A DNA stretch of 53,652 nucleotides, from positions 1-53,652 of the forward strand of contig JABWBR010000060.1 in the NCBI GenBank assembly GCA_013360405.1. Reading direction: 5' to 3'. This document shows positions 1 to 7,553 of this stretch, piece after piece (within the stretch, counting starts at the first letter, position 1; the number at the start of each line of letters is the position of its first letter). The DNA comes from Saprospiraceae bacterium (GTDB lineage Bacteria; Bacteroidota; Bacteroidia; Chitinophagales; Saprospiraceae). The notes beneath the pieces were generated by a model. That model saw only the letters and a list, made by a program, of their open reading frames with translations, had not been told where the DNA came from and did not search any database. A program made the position numbers and the translations under genes.

Positions 1-96
1 GCAAATTAGCAAATTAGCAAATTAGCAAATTAGCAAATTAGCAAATTAGCAAATTAGCAAATTAGCAAATTAGCAAATTAGCAAATTAGCAAATTA
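1..96. repeat. Octamer tandem array, GCAAATTA x12
   Basis: Twelve perfect copies of GCAAATTA fill the left edge of the window and may continue beyond it. On the minus strand the unit reads TAATTTGC; because 8 is not a multiple of 3, every reading frame meets a TAA within 24 bases. The array therefore ends any gene entering it from the right, and it does end the deformylase-like frame. Confidence 0.95.
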
Positions 97-434
97 GCAC
101 ATTTGGATTGGTGGCGTTGCACCCTGACCAGCAGATTGGGAAAACACATGCAGTCGTCCCACAATTCAAACATGGCTTCGCTTAGCTCGTCAAGCTCCGG
201 ATTGATGAATACCACCGGTTTATCAATGTGCATGTAGATGAGCCGTTTCATGATGCCCAGTTGCGGCGCCGCGATGGCCCGGCCAAAATGGTATTTTTCA
301 CGTATCTGCATCATGACGTTGTGCAGGTCGGCTACCCAGCCATTCACCAGCGGTATTTCTGTTGGCAATACAGGCTCGCTTTTCTCATACAAACGGGAAT
401 CGCCGAGAAGCAGAAGATCATCGAGGTTTTTCAT
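78..434 (-). pseudogene. Peptide deformylase-like protein, truncated by repeat array
   Basis: The frame shows the first two of the three peptide deformylase motifs: AIAAPQLGI (family G-hydrophobic-AAPQ-hydrophobic-G) and a degenerate second motif, DDCMCFPN in place of EGCLS, which keeps the metal-binding Cys. The third motif (HExxH, metal ligands and catalytic Glu) should follow some 40 residues later, but the frame enters the GCAAATTA array and stops after 119 codons. Deformylase removes the N-formyl group from new proteins; this copy cannot be active as written. I chose the ATG at 434 (MKNLDD) because the longer frame starting at 509 is translated from a heptamer repeat. It may be a secondary deformylase paralogue, a disrupted gene, or a frame whose remainder lies left of the window. 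Confidence 0.6.
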
Positions 435-463
435 GATAGAAGGCTTTGCAATATATTCATCAA

Positions 464-495
464 AACCGATAACCGATAACCGACAACCCACAACC
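464..495. repeat. Heptamer array AACCGAT/AACCGAC
   Basis: About four and a half degenerate heptamers (AACCGAT, AACCGAT, AACCGAC, AACCCAC, AACC) lie between the fucosidase stop and the deformylase-like start. The reverse-strand word GGTTGTC/GGTTATC is the same family as arrays at 14686 and 53406. Confidence 0.85.
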
Positions 496-498
496 ACC

Positions 499-1953
499 CT
501 ACCCTTCAATCTTCATCACCCAAACGTGGTTGGTATTTTTTTTCAGTTCCTGTGGTACGGTAATTTCCAATCCTAGTTTGCTTTGCTTCCATTTTAAGGA
601 TTTACCTGAGCCCAGCAGAGTAACTTTCCGGCCTTTATTAAGTGCCATTTTGGTCAGCACAACCGGTTTTTCCGGAAAATCAAAGAGGAACACATATTGG
701 GTTTTGCCGTCTTTTGACTGGGTGTACCGGATATTGTTTCCTTCGCCGAAAACGCTAAACATCCGGGCGCCGTAAATGGCCTCGCTGTTCACCTTCATCC
801 ATTCGCCGATTTCACGCAGGCGTACGTAGGCCGTATCGCTGTATTCTCCTTCTGGCGAAGGGCCGATATTGAGCAGATAATTGCCGCCCTTGCTGACGAT
901 GTCCACCAGCTTTTCTACTATCTCGTTTGTAGGTTTGTACACATCATTGGGCACAAAACTCCAGCTCGAGGCCATCGTCATGCAGGTTTCCCAGGGGTAG
1001 GGAAGCCCGTTTTCCGGGATGTGTTGCTCGGGCGTAAGGTAGTTTTGCTGTTCGCCGGGAACGGCGCGGTCTACCACGATCAGCCTGGGTTGTTTTGCCC
1101 GCACTTCCCTAACCAGGCGGGGCATGTCGATATCCTGACTTTGCGTATTTCTGGCAAATCGAACGCCTTCGTATTTTTCTTTTAAGCCTGCGAATACTTC
1201 CTCCTCTGTCAGCTTCCGCACCCATCCGCCGTCGAGCCAAAGGATGTCTACCTTTCCGTAGTCGCTCACCAGCTCGTTAATCTGGTTGTGTGTAAAATCG
1301 GTAAATTTTTTCCACTGCTCCGGGTATTTTTCAATAGAATAGTTGCAGTGGCGGTCGGCCGGCGGAAATTTTTTCCACCAGTAATAGTCGCTGTGCCAGT
1401 CCGGCTTCGAAAAATACGCCCCGACCCACAAACCTTCCCCGCGAAACGCGTCGAATATCTCTTTCGTCACATTGCTGCGGGGATTTGACGAGAAGGGACA
1501 GCCTTTATCCGTGATTTTATAATCCGTAAACTTCGAGTCGAACATGCAAAACCCGTCGTGGTGCTTGGTGGTGAATACCATGTATTTCATACCGGCATCC
1601 TTCGCCGCCGAAGCCCATTTTTCCGGATTGAAGCGCACAGGGTTGAAGGTGGTTTTGAGATTTTCATAAGCCTCCAGGTAGTCGAAGTAATTATCGGCCA
1701 CCCCCTGCTTGCGTGCGCCGGTTGCCCACGATAGGTCCTCGGGGTTTATGCTCCAGCTTTCTACGATGCCCCACTGGCTGTATGCCCCCCAATGCATTAG
1801 CAGCCCGAATTTGAGGTCTCTCCACTCCTCCAGCCGTTGCTGTATGACCGGGTCGGGATCGGGATAATATTCCTGATGCGACTGGCCCGGTGCGATGACG
1901 GGAAAACAGAATAAGCAAAGAGCGAAAAATTGGGCGAAAAGGATTTTTATCAT
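499..1953 (-). CDS. Secreted alpha-L-fucosidase, GH29
   Basis: This 484-residue protein has the length and motifs of glycoside hydrolase family 29, retaining enzymes that release terminal alpha-L-fucose from glycans. It begins with a signal peptide (about residues 1-23, ending near APGQS). Visible GH29 elements are the substrate-binding FGLLMHWG near 49-56, TTKHHDGF at 128-135, and ILWLDGGW around 237-244, where D241 fits the catalytic nucleophile. The C-terminal 90 residues form a beta-rich domain typical of the family. The signal peptide indicates a periplasmic or surface location; no T9SS tail is visible. It is on the same strand as the dockerin and cohesin genes, separated from them by a palindromic repeat. 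A possible -7 element TATTTTTG lies 26-33 bases upstream of the start. Confidence 0.93.
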   Translation of the reverse strand: MIKILFAQFFALCLFCFPVIAPGQSHQEYYPDPDPVIQQRLEEWRDLKFGLLMHWGAYSQWGIVESWSINPEDLSWATGARKQGVADNYFDYLEAYENLKTTFNPVRFNPEKWASAAKDAGMKYMVFTTKHHDGFCMFDSKFTDYKITDKGCPFSSNPRSNVTKEIFDAFRGEGLWVGAYFSKPDWHSDYYWWKKFPPADRHCNYSIEKYPEQWKKFTDFTHNQINELVSDYGKVDILWLDGGWVRKLTEEEVFAGLKEKYEGVRFARNTQSQDIDMPRLVREVRAKQPRLIVVDRAVPGEQQNYLTPEQHIPENGLPYPWETCMTMASSWSFVPNDVYKPTNEIVEKLVDIVSKGGNYLLNIGPSPEGEYSDTAYVRLREIGEWMKVNSEAIYGARMFSVFGEGNNIRYTQSKDGKTQYVFLFDFPEKPVVLTKMALNKGRKVTLLGSGKSLKWKQSKLGLEITVPQELKKNTNHVWVMKIEG

Positions 1954-1978
1954 GGCGTACGCATAGATGGTAAAAACA

Positions 1979-1986
1979 CAAAAATA
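1979..1986 (-). promoter_or_regulatory. Possible -7 element of fucosidase gene
   Basis: The minus strand reads TATTTTTG, matching the Bacteroidota -7 consensus TAnnTTTG, 26 bases before the GH29 start. No convincing -33 TTTG is found 19-21 bases upstream, so this is tentative. Confidence 0.35.
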
Positions 1987-2005
1987 TGCGTATCCGGGCC
2001 AATAT

Positions 2006-2039
2006 TACGTAGAGACACAAAATTTTGCGTCTCTACGTA
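2006..2039. repeat. Palindromic repeat, GTAGAGACnCAAAATTTTGnGTCTCTAC
   Basis: A 34-bp inverted repeat with one central mismatch pair (arms TACGTAGAGAC and GTCTCTACGTA around CAAAATTTTG) sits between the dockerin gene's stop and the fucosidase start. The same word recurs twice at 10714-10760. It could fold as a hairpin in the transcript; there is no U-tract, so termination is uncertain. Confidence 0.85.
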
Positions 2040-2063
2040 TTACAAAATCGTACAGTCCTACAT

Positions 2064-2678
2064 TCACGGAGCTACCGCGCTGCCATTCACATCGCCAATC
2101 TTGACGGCAATAAAATTTCGGGTCAAATCATCGCCCAGCAAAAACTGGGCGGGATCGGCATTAAGGGTCGCAAATACCTGATCGAGGTTGGGGAATACCA
2201 GGTCGGCCCGCACAAAACGCCAATGCGGGATATCAAACTGTTGGCTGATGCCAAGGATAAGCCTCCTGATCAAGACTATATCAAAGGTGGTAATCGTACC
2301 GCTGCCGTTTGCATCGGCGGCTATCATCTTAAGAGGCGAAGACAGTGCCTCCACACCCAGTATATGACGGGCTATCAACACGGCATCAAAGGTAGAAACG
2401 CCGTTGAGCGGCGCCCCGTCGGCTCTGTTCAACGCGAGCGAATAGGTGGCGCCGGTGGGGATATCCGCAAACGCATATTCGCCGGAGGCATTGGTCTGCG
2501 TGGTGGCCACGGTAGTTCCCAGTTCATCTGTTAATACGACATCGACGCCTGGAAGCGAGGTGGCGCCGTCAACCAGGGTTACCTGCCCGGAAATGGTAGC
2601 AGTGGGCATTTGGGCTATTGCTTGTATATAAACGAACAATACGAGTACTGTCGACAAGAGGAAGCGTATCTGTTTCAT
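2064..2678 (-). CDS. Secreted protein with carboxypeptidase-regulatory-like and dockerin-like domains
   Basis: The 204-residue protein has a signal peptide (about 1-22), a small beta-sandwich resembling the carboxypeptidase regulatory or SdrD-B fold (about 26-90: ISGQVTL, LPGVDVVL, SGEYAFADIPTG), and a dockerin-type module. The dockerin signature is two calcium-loop/helix repeats: STFDAVLIARHILG and DANGSGTITTFDIVLIRRLILG-like, with a third IGDVNGS at the C-terminus. Dockerins bind cohesin domains in cellulosome-like assemblies, and the gene lies 39 bp after a protein with cohesin-like modules in the same direction, so the two are probably co-transcribed. Whether they bind each other is inference; dockerin-like modules are common in Saprospiraceae surface proteins without known partners. 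No catalytic domain is present. Confidence 0.8.
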   Translation of the reverse strand: MKQIRFLLSTVLVLFVYIQAIAQMPTATISGQVTLVDGATSLPGVDVVLTDELGTTVATTQTNASGEYAFADIPTGATYSLALNRADGAPLNGVSTFDAVLIARHILGVEALSSPLKMIAADANGSGTITTFDIVLIRRLILGISQQFDIPHWRFVRADLVFPNLDQVFATLNADPAQFLLGDDLTRNFIAVKIGDVNGSAVAP

Positions 2679-2717
2679 ATTGAAAGTTGTTTTTTTAATT
2701 AAATAATTTAATGAAAA

Positions 2718-5700
2718 TCAATTTTTTACCACTGACTTGTGCACTACGCCTTTGTCGGTGATAAGGGCCAGGCGGTATACGCCCGCAGGAAGCCGGCCTA
2801 ATGACAGACTAGACTCCGGCCGATTCCATCGGTCAATTACCTGGCCGGTAGCGGTATAGAGTACGGCCTGTTGGGCTTGCAATCCATCTTCCGCTTTAAT
2901 CCACACGCGGTCGCTGGTGGGCGACGGGAATACCCGCACTTGCGCATCCAGCGAGGGGTTATGAGTTCCTGTGACAGCCCCGACCAGCGAAGTGGTGGTG
3001 GCCGGCGCCAATGCCAGGGCTTCTTCCTGGGCGTTGATGAATTGTATGTTTTCGATGGAGAAGGCCATTTCGTAGGTCTCCTGCCGCATGAAGATCACGT
3101 CTTCGATGGTGAGGTGCAGTTGGCCTACCGGGCCGCTACCTGAGGTATTCAGCCCGTCGATACGGCTAATAGCGATATCGATGCGATGATTGCCGGTATC
3201 TTCACGGGCCACGGTGAGGAGGTTGCCACCGGGTTCGCGCATCCACGAATCGGCGAAGGAGGCGTGCACACTTCCCGCTACTACGGCATTTTCGTCGTAG
3301 ACGATAGAGAATGCAATGCCGTATACGTCGATGGCGGGATTGTCGTCATCGCCCAGGATGATTTGTAAGGTGGCGGCTTCGCCAAATGTCATCGTATCAG
3401 GCAACACGTAGATCGTCGTATTGAGCGGGGAGGCGGAAAGGGGCAGCAGTTTGTCCTCTTCTGCCAGGAATCCGAAGCCGGGCAGTTGCCCCCAGTTTTG
3501 TACGAGGGCCAGCGTATCCGCAGCTTCAATTTCGCCATCACCGTCGGTATCGATATGGGCGTAGTCGATCAGTGAATTGGGGGTGGTTTGCTGCCAGCCC
3601 GGCGCCCCCTGGGCCGTCCACGAAATATCGGCATTAGGCCGTTGCGGCCCCGTAGCGCCGTAAGCCAGTCCGATGGGCAGCAGGTCAAAATGGTTGACCA
3701 GGGCGTCGTTGTTGGCGTTGCCGGGCCACACGATGAGATCGACCACGGTAATGCTGCCGGCGTAACCCGCAAAAGGCAGCAGTACGTCGTCGGTGTTATA
3801 GGCTTCAAAAGGCGTAGGCGACTGGGTGAAGGCCAATGGCGTGACGCCAGGGTTGCCGGTGGTTTCGAAGCACACCTCGAACAAGACAGTACCCGTCGGT
3901 AATGTCTCGCCGCCGAGGTCGGGGTCGTACCAGGCAAACGACAGCGAGCCCTGGTCAACTTGCGTCAACCCGAAATTGCTGACGCCAACTCCCGGCAGAT
4001 CAAGCGGTTCTACCGAGCTGAAGTGCACCAGACCGGTATCCCAAGCCATCGAGAATTGCAGGCTGAGGATGTCGTTGAAAATGACCGCACTTACAGGCAC
4101 GCATACGTTTTGACCCGCCGCTACCAGTTCGTCGCCGGCTTGCAATAGCAAATGCTCGGGAGCAGGATTGTCGTCGATGATAAGTGTCTGGCTGCTAACC
4201 CCAAAAGGAACCGGCACATCTCCCAATCCGACGAATTCAAACGGTGTGGGCACCTCGCCAAAACTTAATTCGGTGGTATCGCCGGCCGCATCGCTCAGCG
4301 CGCGCAGGCAAAGCCGGAATAACACGCCGCCATCGGGCAGGGTATAGCTGAGATCCGTGCTGCCGCCGAGCAAGGAAAGCCAGTAAAAGCCGAGTTTGCC
4401 CTGGTCGAGCCAGAAGGGGTTGTCACCAAAGTTGGCCAGGCTGACCCCCGGCAGGTCAGCCGGCACTATGTGGTCGAAGGCGAAAGCCTCCGGATCCCAT
4501 TGCACAGAAAACTGGGCGGACACCATGTCTTCAAAATTGTCGACAACGATGTCAAGGCATACGATGCCGTCGGGCGGCACCACGCTAACCGGCGTTTCGA
4601 AACGCAGGTCGACGTCGGTATCGTCGGGGGCGCCGCAATTGGGCGTCGCCGGCTCGGGAACGTAGGTATTACCCAGCGCATCAATGATGGTCACGCTGTA
4701 TTGCAGATTGCCGGGGCCTGTAATCGTACTGATAAAATCTCCCGTCGTGCTTTCGCCTGTGTTCCACATGAATGTATACGGCGCCACGCCTCCATCCCAG
4801 ACTACAACGGATATATTGGCCGTCCATTCGTCATTTTCCAACATGCAGTCGTACGAATACGCCGTCAGCATCTGCACACTACCACACTGCGGTGCGATCT
4901 GATCGTCGATGAACTCACAGCCCGACTGGTCGGTGACGGTGACGCCAAAGGTACCCGGCAGAATGGCGTTCGTACTCGCCACCAGGTCGCTGGTATCGGT
5001 TTCGCCGTTACTCCACTGAAAAACATAGGGAGGCACTCCCCCCGACCATACCAGGCTCGATATCTCTACGTATGAGGTATCGTTGATGATATCGCACTGG
5101 TAGGTTACACCCACCAGCAATTCGCCGCCGGGCACGTTTATCAATGCCCGGGCCAGACTGCCGTTGGTATCCGTTACGGTGATGTTATACGTGCCGGGGG
5201 TGACAACCGGCGGGTTCTGAGTGGTAGCGCCAAAGCCGCCGGGGCCGCTCCAGGTATATGAAAAAGGCGGCACGCCTCCGTCGACTTCGATAGTGAACGA
5301 AGAAGAACTGCTACCGCAAATCACGCCTTCTATGCAACCCGAGCTGACAGACAGGGCGGGGTCGGGCACGCCGATAGCGATGCCGGCGCCCAATAAGCTA
5401 TAGCGCTGTATTTCGTGCAACTGGCCGTCCACAAACTCTACATCTGTGGGTATTCCTTCAAAATATAGATCGGCGTACTGCCCGGCACTCCCGGTTACGT
5501 GGAAGCAAATCTCGTACAGCGTAGCCTCATCGGGCACACTAACGCCCTGCACCTGGGGGTCGAGCCAGGCAAAAGTGAGCTGGCCGGCCTCGAGCTGCCC
5601 GCTCACTATTCCAAAATTGACGATATTCACGCTGGGCAGATCGCCGGGAATGATACTCGCCCACTCAAGTAAGGCAGGATCCCAGCGATGCGTATACTGG

Positions 5701-5879
5701 GCCGAGATGATATTGCTAAAATCGCGCACCTTAACCGGGATGCAAACCTGCTCCCCCGCAGCCGCTTGCACCGGTTCGGTGTAAAAGGTAAGGCATGCCG
5801 GGGCGTTTTGAGCCGAAAGGGATGACAAAAAGCAAAAGAGGCTTAGCCATAAAGACAGTAGAAAACTTCGATTTTTCAT
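2718..5879 (-). CDS. Large cohesin-like, SprB-like T9SS-secreted protein
   Basis: The 1053-residue protein begins with a signal peptide (MKNRSFLLSLWLSLFCF, cleavage near LSAQ). Three similar cohesin-like modules (about 29-172, 423-568 and 575-714) share the pattern SAQ/LQF..WDP, PxDLPGVxxxNFG, GxLxFxWLDP and a T/LYEICF-like strand. Between the first two are Ig-like SprB-type repeats (GGVPPYVFQWSNG, VTVTD). Around 715-800 comes a dockerin-like region (PGNANNDALVNHFDLL, DTDGDGEIEAADTLALV), then a fourth cohesin-like domain, and a type A T9SS sorting domain at the C-terminus (FPSPTSDRVWIK ... LPAGVYRLAL ... KSVVKN). It is likely cell-surface anchored or released. The start at 5879 is preferred to 5957 because the best promoter lies between them. 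A cohesin and dockerin in one protein, plus a dockerin-only neighbour, suggests extracellular assembly. Confidence 0.85.
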   Translation of the reverse strand: MKNRSFLLSLWLSLFCFLSSLSAQNAPACLTFYTEPVQAAAGEQVCIPVKVRDFSNIISAQYTHRWDPALLEWASIIPGDLPSVNIVNFGIVSGQLEAGQLTFAWLDPQVQGVSVPDEATLYEICFHVTGSAGQYADLYFEGIPTDVEFVDGQLHEIQRYSLLGAGIAIGVPDPALSVSSGCIEGVICGSSSSSFTIEVDGGVPPFSYTWSGPGGFGATTQNPPVVTPGTYNITVTDTNGSLARALINVPGGELLVGVTYQCDIINDTSYVEISSLVWSGGVPPYVFQWSNGETDTSDLVASTNAILPGTFGVTVTDQSGCEFIDDQIAPQCGSVQMLTAYSYDCMLENDEWTANISVVVWDGGVAPYTFMWNTGESTTGDFISTITGPGNLQYSVTIIDALGNTYVPEPATPNCGAPDDTDVDLRFETPVSVVPPDGIVCLDIVVDNFEDMVSAQFSVQWDPEAFAFDHIVPADLPGVSLANFGDNPFWLDQGKLGFYWLSLLGGSTDLSYTLPDGGVLFRLCLRALSDAAGDTTELSFGEVPTPFEFVGLGDVPVPFGVSSQTLIIDDNPAPEHLLLQAGDELVAAGQNVCVPVSAVIFNDILSLQFSMAWDTGLVHFSSVEPLDLPGVGVSNFGLTQVDQGSLSFAWYDPDLGGETLPTGTVLFEVCFETTGNPGVTPLAFTQSPTPFEAYNTDDVLLPFAGYAGSITVVDLIVWPGNANNDALVNHFDLLPIGLAYGATGPQRPNADISWTAQGAPGWQQTTPNSLIDYAHIDTDGDGEIEAADTLALVQNWGQLPGFGFLAEEDKLLPLSASPLNTTIYVLPDTMTFGEAATLQIILGDDDNPAIDVYGIAFSIVYDENAVVAGSVHASFADSWMREPGGNLLTVAREDTGNHRIDIAISRIDGLNTSGSGPVGQLHLTIEDVIFMRQETYEMAFSIENIQFINAQEEALALAPATTTSLVGAVTGTHNPSLDAQVRVFPSPTSDRVWIKAEDGLQAQQAVLYTATGQVIDRWNRPESSLSLGRLPAGVYRLALITDKGVVHKSVVKN

Positions 5880-5920
5880 AGGATATAACTTAACGTGGTG
5901 AATGCTGGTATTTGATGATA

Positions 5921-5951
5921 CAAAAGTACTCCGGCAGCTAGCTCTTATAAA
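5921..5951 (-). promoter_or_regulatory. Bacteroidota-type promoter TTTA-N19-TACTTTTG
   Basis: On the minus strand TTTA (5951-5948), a 19-base spacer and TACTTTTG (5928-5921) match the TTTG-N19-TAnnTTTG consensus with one mismatch. The predicted start of transcription gives a leader of about 35 bases before the ATG at 5879 and places the alternative start at 5957 upstream of the promoter. Confidence 0.65.
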
Positions 5952-6045
5952 GTACAATATTTTGAATTTATAGCATTTTTTTATTTTTAAAATACTTCAA
6001 ATTGCCTATAATTAGGGCGCTTTGTTATTTTATTTATAGAAAAAA

Positions 6046-7488
6046 ATGAAAAACACCAAACTCGTCGCTTTGCTAAAAAAACTGAGCACCCGCGAGCGCA
6101 GCAAGCTTAGGGAACTGGTTTTTTCTCCTTTTTTTAATAAAAACGAAAAAATACAACGCCTTTGCGCCTGGCTGCTGCCTTTTGCACCGGCATTTGACAG
6201 CGATCAATTGGAGAAAACAATAGCTTTTCCCAGGGTTTTCGGCGAAACTACCTCCTACGACGAGCTGGCCATGAACAACGCAATCTCCGATCTGCTGCAC
6301 CTCGCTTACGATTTTCTGGCCTGGCAGCAATACCGGCTCAGGCCCCAATTGCGACAAGATTTACTCCTAACGGAATTGCTGGAACGGGAAATGCTGGAGC
6401 AGGTGGACAGGAATGTGGCCCGCTTTCAGCAATTACAGCAAAAAACCAGGCTCCGCAATGCGGATTATTACTACGCGGATTATCAATACTACGATAAACA
6501 GGATCGCTACGCATTAGGACAGACGCGCCGCTACGACGAAAGCCTGCAAAAGAAAAGCGACGCCCTCGATACTTTTTATGTGATCGACAAATTGCGGATG
6601 GCCTGCGATATGGTGAGCCGAAATACGGTGGTTAATGCCGGCTACGAATGCCATTTTCTGGATGAAATCCTGGGGTATTGCCGCGAAAACCGCCTGCAAT
6701 TGTCCTCCATTCCAGCAGTGCAGGTATATCTCCACACCCTGCAATTGCTGCAAGAGCACCAGGAAGAACCCTATCGCCAATGGAAAGATATGCTGGACGC
6801 AGCCGCTCACCTTTTTCCCGCCGACGAATTGCGCACGCTTTACAACTACGGACTGAATTATTGTGTAAAAAAAATCAACTCGGGACAAACGGCTTTTTAT
6901 CGCGATATTTTGGACCTCTACCGCGTATTACTCACACAAAAAATTATTTTTAAAAACGGCTACCTCACGCAATGGTCGTTTATCAATATCGCCACCGCCG
7001 GCATCCGGCTCAAAGAATTCGACTGGACGGCCTCGTTTATTGAAAACTTCCAACACGACCTATGGCCCGAAGACCGCCATAATGTGTACCACTTTTGCCT
7101 CGCTTCGCTGTATTTTGAAAAAAAAGAATTCCAACGCGCCCTGCAGATGCTTCAGGCAGTGGCCTTTAACGACGCCTACTACCACCTGTCGGCAAAAATT
7201 ATCCAGCTAAAAAGTTATTTCGAATTGCAGGAAACCGAGCCTTTTTTCTCCCTGTTGGAAGCCACAAGACTGTATTTGTCGCGCAACCTGCAGCTTTCCG
7301 ATTACCAAAAAAACTCTAACGTCAATTTTTTCAAACTCGCCGCCAAATTATACCAACTCAACTTACAAGCGCCCCGGCTAACGGCTGCCGCCAAAGAAAA
7401 CCGAAGACAAGAGATCGCGCTGTTAATTGACCGCACTTCACCCCTGGCTAACAAGGACTGGCTGGTGCAGCGGCTGGAGCGGCTGTGA
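6046..7488 (+). CDS. Conserved hypothetical helical-repeat protein
   Basis: This 480-residue cytoplasmic protein has no signal peptide or membrane segment and is not recognised. It is strongly alpha-helical, rich in Leu, Gln, Tyr and Arg, and the C-terminal half shows TPR-like pairing of short helices (for example FCLASLYFEKKEFQRALQML near 350-370 and further helices to residue 440). The N-terminus (LLKKLSTRERSKLRELVFSPFFNKN) is basic and amphipathic. It stands alone, divergent from the cohesin gene and convergent with the helicase; the stop codon TGA is formed by the first unit of an octamer array. A scaffold role is only a guess from the TPR-like look. Confidence 0.75.
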   Translation: MKNTKLVALLKKLSTRERSKLRELVFSPFFNKNEKIQRLCAWLLPFAPAFDSDQLEKTIAFPRVFGETTSYDELAMNNAISDLLHLAYDFLAWQQYRLRPQLRQDLLLTELLEREMLEQVDRNVARFQQLQQKTRLRNADYYYADYQYYDKQDRYALGQTRRYDESLQKKSDALDTFYVIDKLRMACDMVSRNTVVNAGYECHFLDEILGYCRENRLQLSSIPAVQVYLHTLQLLQEHQEEPYRQWKDMLDAAAHLFPADELRTLYNYGLNYCVKKINSGQTAFYRDILDLYRVLLTQKIIFKNGYLTQWSFINIATAGIRLKEFDWTASFIENFQHDLWPEDRHNVYHFCLASLYFEKKEFQRALQMLQAVAFNDAYYHLSAKIIQLKSYFELQETEPFFSLLEATRLYLSRNLQLSDYQKNSNVNFFKLAAKLYQLNLQAPRLTAAAKENRRQEIALLIDRTSPLANKDWLVQRLERL

Positions 7489-7552
7489 CTTTGCGACTTT
7501 AAGACTTTGCGACTATAGGACTTTACGAACTTGTATGCACAGTCGTAAAGTC
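7487..7552. repeat. Octamer array GACTTTGC plus hairpin between convergent genes
   Basis: Five degenerate octamers (GACTTTGC, GACTTTAA, GACTTTGC, GACTATAG, GACTTTAC) run from the stop codon of the upstream gene. The last unit, GACTTTACGA (7519-7528), pairs with TCGTAAAGTC (7543-7552) to give a 10-bp stem directly before the helicase stop. The hairpin could act as a bidirectional terminator; it is followed by TTT on the plus strand. Confidence 0.75.
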
Positions 7553-7553
7553 T

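Noticed and set aside
5880-5957. Upstream 26-residue extension of the cohesin-like protein
   Set aside because: The best promoter (5921-5951) lies inside it, and the ATG at 5879 directly begins a signal peptide.
7487-7552. A tRNA or other stable RNA in the GACTTTGCG gap
   Set aside because: The sequence is an octamer array with a simple hairpin; no cloverleaf can be drawn.
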